This document shows positions 56,917 through 64,000 of a stretch of DNA of 64,000 nt, piece after piece. Positions within the stretch are counted from its first letter, which is position 1. Each line of letters opens with the position of its first letter. The DNA is taken from contig JAABQU010000233.1 in assembly GCA_011391285.1 (NCBI GenBank), forward strand, positions 1 through 64,000. The letters are read 5' to 3'. The notes beneath the pieces are model-generated. The model was given only the letters and a program-made list of their open reading frames with translations, ran no database searches and was not told where the DNA came from. Source of the stretch: Thiobacillus sp. (GTDB lineage: Bacteria > Pseudomonadota > Gammaproteobacteria > Burkholderiales > Thiobacillaceae). The translations under genes and the position numbers were made by a program.

Positions 56917-57618
56917 TCAGCGCGGAACCTGCGCGTGACTCATATAGCGCTTGATGACCGCAACGCGGCGCTGGTAGCTGCGCGAGCCACGGTTGTGTTC
57001 ATACCAGCGCGGGTTGGGCACCATCGCCGCCATGCGGGCGGCCTGGTCGCGGTTGAGGTTGGCGGCAGAGGTCTTGTAGTAGCGGCGGGCGGCCGCTTCG
57101 GCGCCGTAGATGCCGTTGCCCCACTCGATCACGTTCAGGTACACCTCGAGGATGCGGCGCTTGTTCCAGGTGGCTTCGATCATCAGGGTGATCACAGCTT
57201 CCTGGCCTTTGCGGATGAAGCTGCGCTCGCCTGACAGGAACAGGTTTTTGGCGAGCTGCTGGCTGATGGTGGAGCCGCCGGCGACGAGCTTGCCTTTCTT
57301 CAGGTTTTTTTCGACGGCCTTCTGGATGCCTTCGACATCGAAGCCTTCATGCTCGATGAATTTGGCATCTTCGGCGGCGATGATGGCGCGTTTCAGATGG
57401 ATGGAAATGCGATCGTAGGGCACCCACTTGTGGCGCAATTCGGCGTCGGGATTCTTGTCCTGCTGGCGCGCCAGGCCCGCTTCCATGAAGGCGGTGGAGG
57501 TCGGGTTGTGATCGATCCACCACAGCACATGCGCGAAGATCCATAACTGATACAGCAGCACCAGACCGACTGCCGCCGCCACGCCCTTGCCGAGCCAGCG
57601 CAATGCGGTGCGCATCAT
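56917..57618 (-). CDS. mtgA: monofunctional peptidoglycan glycosyltransferase MtgA
   Basis: Polymerises lipid II into glycan strands without transpeptidation. The 233-residue product has one N-terminal membrane anchor (about 12-32) and the GT51 motifs [46 protein letters not shown] and [15 protein letters not shown]. Two ATG codons begin it; the first overlaps the aroE TGA. Confidence 0.95.
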   Translation of the reverse strand: MMRTALRWLGKGVAAAVGLVLLYQLWIFAHVLWWIDHNPTSTAFMEAGLARQQDKNPDAELRHKWVPYDRISIHLKRAIIAAEDAKFIEHEGFDVEGIQKAVEKNLKKGKLVAGGSTISQQLAKNLFLSGERSFIRKGQEAVITLMIEATWNKRRILEVYLNVIEWGNGIYGAEAAARRYYKTSAANLNRDQAARMAAMVPNPRWYEHNRGSRSYQRRVAVIKRYMSHAQVPR

Positions 57619-58409
57619 GTGCGCAGGCTCGCGATGACCGGCGCGGTATCAGGGCGGACGCCCCGCCACAGATAAAATGCTTCGGCGGCCTGCTCGACCA
57701 GCATGCCGAGGCCATCGGCGGTGGCCGAGCCGTGGCTGCGCGCGAACGCGAGGAAGGGCGTGTCGCGTCCGTACATCATGTCGTAGGCCAGCGTGCCGGC
57801 GGTGACGATGCGCGGCGACAGCGGCGGCAATTCGCCGGCGAGGCTGGCGGCGGTGGCGTTGATGACGAGATCGAAGGGCGTGTCGACAGCATCGAAGCCG
57901 CATGCACGGATACCGCGGCCGAACAGCTTGGCCAGTTCCTGCGCGCGCCCGATGGTGCGGTTGGCGATGACGAGCTCGGCAGGGGACTGCTCCAGCAGGG
58001 GGTCGATCACCCCGCGCGCGGCGCCGCCCGCGCCAACCAGCAGGATGCGTTTACCGGCAAGCGCGCAATGGAGGTTGCGGGTGAGGTCGGCCACCAGGCC
58101 GGCGCCATCGGTGTTGTCGCCGAGGATGCCGTCATCAAATAGCAGGGTATTCACTGCGCCCGCGCGCTGGGCACGCGGGCTCAGGCGGCTGGCCAGTTTG
58201 TACGCTTCTTCCTTGAACGGCACGGTGACGTTGGCGCCACGCCCGCCCGCCGTGACGAAGGCCGCCACGCTGGCGGCAAATCCGTCTTTCGGCGCGAGGA
58301 TGGCCTCGTAGCTCATGTCCTGCCCTGTCTGGCGGGCAAAGGCAGCATGAATCTGCGGGGATTTGGAGTGGGCAATCGGGTGCCCGAATACGGCGTAGCG
58401 ATCGGTCAT
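57615..58409 (-). CDS. aroE: shikimate dehydrogenase
   Basis: NADPH-dependent step of aromatic amino-acid synthesis. The 264-residue product has [29 protein letters not shown] with the catalytic lysine, [11 protein letters not shown] with the catalytic aspartate, and the Rossmann motif [13 protein letters not shown]. It overlaps mtgA by four bases. Confidence 0.95.
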   Translation of the reverse strand: MTDRYAVFGHPIAHSKSPQIHAAFARQTGQDMSYEAILAPKDGFAASVAAFVTAGGRGANVTVPFKEEAYKLASRLSPRAQRAGAVNTLLFDDGILGDNTDGAGLVADLTRNLHCALAGKRILLVGAGGAARGVIDPLLEQSPAELVIANRTIGRAQELAKLFGRGIRACGFDAVDTPFDLVINATAASLAGELPPLSPRIVTAGTLAYDMMYGRDTPFLAFARSHGSATADGLGMLVEQAAEAFYLWRGVRPDTAPVIASLRT

Positions 58410-58460
58410 GGCGCGCTATTCTAAAGCGCGCCGGCATGACACGGTGGGCTTTGTATATTC

Positions 58461-58916
58461 TTAGCCTTGCGTCCAGGGCAGGCCGCGCTGCTTCCAGCCG
58501 TTGAGTTCGTTGCGGTGGCCGGTGGCTTTGTTGAGGTCGCCCTCGAAGCCTTCCAGCACGTTGTAGCAGCTGCCGCGCCCGGCCTCGGTACAGGCCACGG
58601 CAGCCCGATGCGAGCGTGGGCCGCTGCGGCAGATGAAAATCAGCAGCGACTCCGGATCAGTGGCCTGCGCAAGCTGGGCGAGAAAGTGCGGGTTGAGCAC
58701 CCACCCCGGCCAGGACTGCCATTCGACATGCACCGCGCCGGGAATGGCGCCGTTCAGTTCAAGCTCCGCTTGCGAGCGCACATCGATCAGTTGCGCCCCG
58801 GGCGCGAGGTGCAATAGCTCGTAAGCCTCATGCGGCAGCAGGGCGCCGGCAATCAGCCAAGAATGAGCATCGCTGCGGCCATGTGCAGTATCGAGCAACT
58901 CGGTGATGCGGCCCAT
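58461..58916 (-). CDS. rhodanese-domain protein
   Basis: A 151-residue single-domain rhodanese-like protein with the active-site loop ICRSGPRS, catalytic C96, and QLIDVRSQAELELNGAIPGA upstream. It probably moves sulfane sulfur from thiosulfate or persulfides to thiol acceptors. The ATG at 58916 has an excellent AAGGAG site; the frame extends further upstream without support. It is divergent from glnA across 261 bases that hold the glnA control region. Confidence 0.88.
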   Translation of the reverse strand: MGRITELLDTAHGRSDAHSWLIAGALLPHEAYELLHLAPGAQLIDVRSQAELELNGAIPGAVHVEWQSWPGWVLNPHFLAQLAQATDPESLLIFICRSGPRSHRAAVACTEAGRGSCYNVLEGFEGDLNKATGHRNELNGWKQRGLPWTQG

Positions 58917-58971
58917 GGTGAACTCCTTTTTTCTAGGTTCAGTATATGAAAGCCATGAGCGGACGCAATCC

Positions 58972-58986
58972 GCCCCAATATGGTGC
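58972..58986 (+). promoter_or_regulatory. candidate NtrC-binding site 2 (distal)
   Basis: GCCCC-AATAT-GGTGC has the geometry of an NtrC site (GCACC-N5-GGTGC) with one mismatch. Its centre is 30 bases from the proximal site and about 138 bases upstream of the expected sigma-54 start site. Confidence 0.6.
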
Positions 58987-59001
58987 GCCCATAACGGTGT
59001 C

Positions 59002-59016
59002 GCACCGTTATGGTGC
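59002..59016 (+). promoter_or_regulatory. candidate NtrC-binding site 1 (proximal)
   Basis: GCACC-GTTAT-GGTGC is a perfect five-base dyad with five-base spacer, matching the NtrC consensus. Its centre lies about 108 bases upstream of the expected start. An overlapping longer palindrome (ATAACGGTG-TCG-CACCGTTAT, 58991-59011) may add to regulation. Confidence 0.75.
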
Positions 59017-59091
59017 CCGCCCGAGGGCGAATTCTGCCCTATCCTGGGATATGGGCCTTGTGGCACAATGATCGGCGCACGAATTTGTACA

Positions 59092-59107
59092 TGGCACGGT
59101 TGCTGCT
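59092..59107 (+). promoter_or_regulatory. glnA: sigma-54 (RpoN) promoter of glnA
   Basis: TGGCACGGTTGCTGCT fits the -24/-12 consensus (TGGCAC-N5-TTGCA/T) with GG and GC ten bases apart and a single mismatch. The expected start is near 59117, about 60 bases before the glnA ATG. Confidence 0.8.
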
Positions 59108-59177
59108 AAGTTGAGTTCATTCACGACATTAGTGCGTGGTGTCATCATTTTATTTATTTAGTTTGAGGAGATTCAGC

Positions 59178-60593
<1,416 letters not shown>

Positions 60594-60613
60594 TCGCGTC
60601 GCGTGCAACAGGG

Positions 60614-60639
60614 AGGGGCGGCTTCGGCCGCCTCTTTTT
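60614..60639 (+). terminator. rho-independent terminator after glnA
   Basis: GGCGGC paired with GCCGCC on a TTCG tetraloop, extended by two weaker pairs and followed by five T. It separates glnA from the downstream genes. Confidence 0.88.
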
Positions 60640-60711
60640 ATTGCGGGCTTTGCAGGCGTCAAGATTGACGCCTTTTGACCGTTATCGAACGGGAACGCTA
60701 CACTCGATGCC

Positions 60712-61179
60712 ATGCAAATCCTTCGTTTTCCTTTCCTGCTGTGCCTGATCCTGGCTGCCCCTGCGCAGGCGGAAATCTACAAGTACGTCGATGAGAACGG
60801 CCAGGTGACCTTTACCGATGTTTACCGAAAGGGCGCCAAGCGTATCGAACTGCCAGGCGCGCCGGCGCCGCTGCCGCCAACCGGAAAAGCGCCCGCCCGT
60901 GCCTCCAGTCCCAGCCCGGCCAATTTTCCGCGCATCGATGCCGGAACGCAGAAACGGCGCGACGACATCCGTCGCCAAGTGCTGCAGGACGAGATAGACG
61001 GCGAGCGCCGCAATGCCGATGAGGCCCGCCGCCAGTTGGCGCTGGGAGAGCGCCTGCAGGCCGGCGAGCGTGCGACCGATGCGAGCTATCGCAGTCGCGT
61101 GAGCAGACTGCGCGCCAGTGTGGAGCAGCACGAACAAAACGTCGTTTCGATCCAGCGCGAGCTTGCCAATCTGAAGTAA
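60712..61179 (+). CDS. exported DUF4124-domain protein
   Basis: A 155-residue protein with a signal peptide (about 1-20, ending APAQA), the DUF4124 motif EIYKYVDENGQVTFTDV, a Pro/Ala-rich linker, and a charged coiled-coil C-terminus. Function is unknown. A gene of this type commonly separates glnA and ntrB in betaproteobacteria. It is 90 bases upstream of ntrB. Confidence 0.85.
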   Translation: MQILRFPFLLCLILAAPAQAEIYKYVDENGQVTFTDVYRKGAKRIELPGAPAPLPPTGKAPARASSPSPANFPRIDAGTQKRRDDIRRQVLQDEIDGERRNADEARRQLALGERLQAGERATDASYRSRVSRLRASVEQHEQNVVSIQRELANLK

Positions 61180-61269
61180 GCGCCTGCCCGCAAGGGGTGG
61201 GCCGTGGTTGTTCGCGACTTTTCGGCGTTACAACCGCGCTCTGGCACAATCAGTGCTTCACTTGAGTGC

Positions 61270-62325
61270 ATGAGCATGACATCGCCTTCTCCCTCCGAGT
61301 TTTCCGGACTCGATTGCTTGTCCACTGGCGCCATGGTGCTCGATGCCGACGACCGCATCCTGTACGTCAATCCGGCGGCCGAAACGCTGCTCGGAATCTC
61401 CGGCGCGCTGCTGGCAAACGATCGGATCGAGCATGCGTTTGAACGCAGCCTCGAGTTGCTGGCGGCGATTCGAACTGCGCGCAGCGAGCAGGAAACCGTC
61501 ATCGAATACGAACTCGAGGTGGCTGTCGGAACGCATCCGCCGATACGCCTCGGCTGCAGCATCACACCGCTGGAGCAACCGGCGCATGCGGTGCTGATCG
61601 AAATGCGCGCAGTCGATCCGCAGTTGCGCATTGCCCGGCTTGAGCAGGCGCGCCTGCAGCAGGAGGCCAATCGCGAACTCTTGCGCAATCTGGCACACGA
61701 AATCAAGAATCCGCTCGGCGGCATTCGCGGCGCCGCGCAATTGCTGGAGCACGAACTGCCGCGCGAAAGCCTGCGTGAATACACCCAGGTCATCATCAAG
61801 GAATCCGATCGTCTGCAGTCGCTGATGGAGCGGCTGCTGACGCCGCACCGAACGCCCCGTTTTGGTGCGGTGAATATTCACGAAGTGCTGGAACGCGTTC
61901 GCAGCCTGATTCTGGCCGAAACACCCAGCGTGACGCTGCGGCGCGATTACGACATCAGCCTGCCGGAAATTCGCGCCGACGCCGAGCAGCTGATTCAGGC
62001 CGCCCTGAACATCGCGCGCAATGCGGTGCAGGCCATGCATGGCCAGGGCGAGATCATCTTCAAGACCCGGGTGGCGCGGCAGATCACGCTCGAAAGCCGC
62101 CGCTACCGGCTGGGCCTGCGGGTCGAGATCATCGACAACGGTCCCGGCATCCCCGAGGATATCCGCGAGCAGATTTTCTATCCGCTGGTGTCCGGACGCG
62201 AAGGCGGCAGCGGGCTCGGGCTTGCTGTCTCGCAAACCCTGGTGGCGCAAAACCACGGCACCATCGACTGCGAAAGCCGCCCGGGCCACACCGTGTTTTC
62301 CATATTTCTTCCCTTACCTGTCTGA
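61270..62325 (+). CDS. glnL: nitrogen regulation sensor kinase NtrB (GlnL)
   Basis: Cytoplasmic histidine kinase/phosphatase that controls NtrC according to the PII state. The 351-residue product has an N-terminal PAS domain (MVLDADDRILYVNPAAETLL), HisKA with H143 in NLAHEIKNPLGGIRGAAQLL, and an ATPase domain with NIARNAVQAM, IDNGPGIP and GGSGLGLAVSQ. The start is at 61270 or the ATG two codons later; an upstream extension is unlikely. It is five bases before ntrC. Confidence 0.95.
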   Translation: MSMTSPSPSEFSGLDCLSTGAMVLDADDRILYVNPAAETLLGISGALLANDRIEHAFERSLELLAAIRTARSEQETVIEYELEVAVGTHPPIRLGCSITPLEQPAHAVLIEMRAVDPQLRIARLEQARLQQEANRELLRNLAHEIKNPLGGIRGAAQLLEHELPRESLREYTQVIIKESDRLQSLMERLLTPHRTPRFGAVNIHEVLERVRSLILAETPSVTLRRDYDISLPEIRADAEQLIQAALNIARNAVQAMHGQGEIIFKTRVARQITLESRRYRLGLRVEIIDNGPGIPEDIREQIFYPLVSGREGGSGLGLAVSQTLVAQNHGTIDCESRPGHTVFSIFLPLPV

Positions 62326-62330
62326 ATACC

Positions 62331-63749
62331 ATGCTGAAACCAAGCTGTGTCTGGATCATCGACGACGACCGCTCCATCCGCTGGGTGCTCGAAAAGGCGC
62401 TGCTGCGGGAGGACATTCCGTGCATGACCTTCAGTTCGGCGAGCGACGCGCTGCGCGAACTGGAACGCGGCGAGCCCAGCGTGGTGCTGTCCGATATCCG
62501 CATGCCGGGCGTTTCCGGGCTGGAGTTGCTGCAGGCGCTCAAGGAAAGGTTGCCCAAGGTGCCGGTCATCATCATGACCGCGTATTCCGACCTCGATAGC
62601 GCGGTGGCGGCCTTCCAGGGCGGCGCGTTCGAATACCTGCCCAAGCCGTTCGACGTCGATCAGGCGCTGGAACTGGTGCGTCGCGCGCTGGCCGAAAGCG
62701 CCAGCCGCGGCACCCCGGCGCCGAGCGAGGCGCCGATGACCGAGATGCTCGGCCAGGCACCGGCGATGCAGGAAGTGTTCCGCGCCATCGGCAGGCTTAG
62801 CCAGTCGCACGCCACCGTGCTGATCACCGGCGAATCAGGCAGCGGCAAGGAGTTGGTCGCGCGTGCCCTGCACCGCCACAGCCCGCGCGCCGGCGGGCCG
62901 TTCATCGCGTTGAACACCGCAGCCATACCGAAGGACCTGCTGGAATCCGAACTGTTCGGCCACGAGCGCGGCGCCTTTACGGGTGCTGCCGCTCAGCGGC
63001 GCGGCCGCTTCGAGCAGGCCGATGGCGGCACACTCTTCCTCGACGAGATCGGCGACATGCCGTCCGAATTGCAGACGCGTTTGCTGCGCGTGCTGTCGGA
63101 CGGCCAGTTCTATCGCGTCGGCGGGCATACACCGATCAAGGTCAACGTGCGGGTGATTGCCGCCACCCACCAGGATCTGGAAGTGCGAGTGCGCGAAGGC
63201 CTGTTCCGAGAGGACCTGTTCCATCGCCTCAACGTCATTCGCTTACGCTTGCCGGCGCTGCGCGAGCGGCGCGAGGACATTCCCTTGCTGGTGCGCCATT
63301 TCATGCAGAAAAGCGCACGCGAACTGGGGATGGAGGCCAAGGGCGTGTCGGAGGCCGCGATGAAGACCCTGGTCAACCTGCCGTGGAGCGGCAACGTGCG
63401 CCAGCTTGAAAACGTCTGCCATTACCTGACCGTGATGGCGCCGGGCCAGGTGGTCGAGGTGGGGGACTTGCCGTCCGACCTGATGCAGGGCAACGTCGTG
63501 GCGCAATCAGGAGACTGGTTGCAGAGTCTGGCCGCCGAGGCGAGTGCGCGGCTGTCGCGTGGCGAGGCGGCGATACTCGACGAACTGACTCAGGCTTACG
63601 AAAAGACGTTGATCGAAGTGGCGCTGCGCCACACCGGCGGGCGTCGCATCGAGGCTGCGCATCTCCTGGGCTGGGGGCGAAATACCTTGACGCGCAAGAT
63701 TCACGAACTGGGAATGGATGCCGTGCCGGAGGCCGATGAATCCAAGTGA
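62331..63749 (+). CDS. glnG: nitrogen regulation response regulator NtrC (GlnG)
   Basis: Sigma-54 activator of 472 residues. The receiver domain has D55 in [10 protein letters not shown]; the AAA+ domain has Walker A GESGSGKE (167-174), the sigma-54 contact loop GAFTGA (214-219) and [10 protein letters not shown]; and the C-terminal Fis-type helix-turn-helix includes [20 protein letters not shown]. Its likely targets include the glnA promoter in this window. Confidence 0.97.
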   Translation: MLKPSCVWIIDDDRSIRWVLEKALLREDIPCMTFSSASDALRELERGEPSVVLSDIRMPGVSGLELLQALKERLPKVPVIIMTAYSDLDSAVAAFQGGAFEYLPKPFDVDQALELVRRALAESASRGTPAPSEAPMTEMLGQAPAMQEVFRAIGRLSQSHATVLITGESGSGKELVARALHRHSPRAGGPFIALNTAAIPKDLLESELFGHERGAFTGAAAQRRGRFEQADGGTLFLDEIGDMPSELQTRLLRVLSDGQFYRVGGHTPIKVNVRVIAATHQDLEVRVREGLFREDLFHRLNVIRLRLPALRERREDIPLLVRHFMQKSARELGMEAKGVSEAAMKTLVNLPWSGNVRQLENVCHYLTVMAPGQVVEVGDLPSDLMQGNVVAQSGDWLQSLAAEASARLSRGEAAILDELTQAYEKTLIEVALRHTGGRRIEAAHLLGWGRNTLTRKIHELGMDAVPEADESK

Positions 63750-63778
63750 GCGTTTGTTTAGGCGCGTGAAGCAGAAGC

Positions 63779-63807
63779 AAAAAAGCCGACTTCAAGTCGG
63801 CTTTTTT
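63779..63807. terminator. rho-independent terminator after ntrC
   Basis: GCCGACT paired with AGTCGGC on a three-base loop, flanked by six A and six T. It lies between ntrC and the convergent glutaredoxin gene and can act both ways. Confidence 0.93.
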
Positions 63808-63824
63808 GCGTCCGCTGAGAAGGC

Positions 63825-64000
63825 TCAGGCGGCCTGGGCTTCTTCCAGCAACTTCTGGATTTCACCCTTCTGGTACATCTCGATCATGATGTCGCTGCCG
63901 CCAATCAGTTCGCCCTTGACGTAGAGTTGAGGGAAGGTCGGCCAGTTCGCGTAGTACTTCAGGTTCTCGAAAATTTCCGGATCGGCCAGCACGTTCACGG
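63825..64000 (-). CDS. grxD: monothiol glutaredoxin Grx4 family, C-terminal part (runs off the window)
   Basis: The last 58 codons of a gene that begins beyond the window. The visible peptide contains [20 protein letters not shown] and [19 protein letters not shown], the conserved substrate/Fe-S region of CGFS glutaredoxins such as E. coli GrxD. The active-site CGFS lies outside the window. Grx4 proteins carry or deliver 2Fe-2S clusters. Confidence 0.9.
   Translation of the reverse strand, partial: VNVLADPEIFENLKYYANWPTFPQLYVKGELIGGSDIMIEMYQKGEIQKLLEEAQAA

Noticed and set aside
59061..59080. A second TGGCAC motif upstream of glnA as an alternative sigma-54 promoter
   Set aside because: The GC dinucleotide is not at the required spacing, unlike the motif at 59092.

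Overview
The window is chromosomal DNA from a GC-rich Gram-negative bacterium, most likely a betaproteobacterium close to Thiobacillus/Nitrosomonadales. This rests on gene content and order: hemCDXY; the hemL-thiE-thiD block divergent from a rubredoxin and a pilGHIJ-chpA cluster; hslVU near dksA; xerC-DUF484-dapF-lpxL divergent from metK; an SAH riboswitch before ahcY; and glnA-DUF4124-ntrBC. No tRNA, rRNA, CRISPR array, insertion sequence or prophage was seen. No gap between genes exceeds about 300 bases.

Layout. 1-4.1 kb (minus): a LuxR-type response regulator, a hybrid histidine kinase, then mpl. 4.1-8.6 kb: an exported CPYC thioredoxin divergent from hemC-hemD-hemX-hemY. 8.6-14.4 kb: a DUF302 exported protein, a ferredoxin-fused flavin reductase, an SDR-like protein, fxsA head-to-head with cutA, and a dsbD with two N-terminal domains. 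14.4-18.3 kb (minus): thiD-thiE-hemL and an unknown (possibly DsrS-like) protein. 18.3-29.3 kb (plus): rubredoxin, an unknown exported protein, and the Pil-Chp chemosensory operon ending in a 2000-residue ChpA/PilL kinase. 29.3-38.6 kb (minus): two unknown soluble proteins, a UPF0114 membrane protein, hslU, hslV, a DUF4126 membrane protein, a duplicated STAS protein, yidD, a COG0523 GTPase and dksA. 38.9-45.7 kb: a small lipoprotein, then a chain of tightly overlapping minus-strand genes (three LpxL-like acyltransferases, GNAT, CoA-binding protein, dapF, DUF484, xerC). 45.9-51.1 kb (plus): metK, a Na+/Ca2+ exchanger, SAH riboswitch, ahcY, a small membrane protein, metF. 51.1-58.9 kb (mostly minus): an AGT/SPT-type aminotransferase, a small exported protein, mgtE-msbA-ttcA, aroE-mtgA and a rhodanese. 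59-64 kb: glnA under a sigma-54/NtrC-type promoter, a DUF4124 protein, ntrB, ntrC, and the 3' end of a monothiol glutaredoxin.

How the genes work together. metK makes SAM; ahcY removes the SAH left by methyl transfer and is governed by an SAH aptamer; metF supplies methyltetrahydrofolate to remake methionine. ntrBC is the expected controller of the glnA promoter seen here, with two NtrC-like sites spaced as in enteric glnAp2. The hem genes span early tetrapyrrole synthesis (hemL, hemC, hemD). The Pil-Chp genes would control type IV pilus twitching.

Most notable observations: a tandem DsbD-alpha duplication, a ten-A tract and a 39-bp perfect tandem repeat inside chpA, a near-identical segment shared by two acyltransferase paralogues, a GC-rich palindromic repeat that contributes coding sequence to both fxsA and xerC, a zinc-ligand-poor DksA next to a COG0523 metallochaperone, and fxsA/cutA start codons separated by only three bases. 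I found no clearly new multi-gene system; the least understood genes are at 14425-15492, 18663-19565, 29350-30405, 30495-32327 and 35569-36693.
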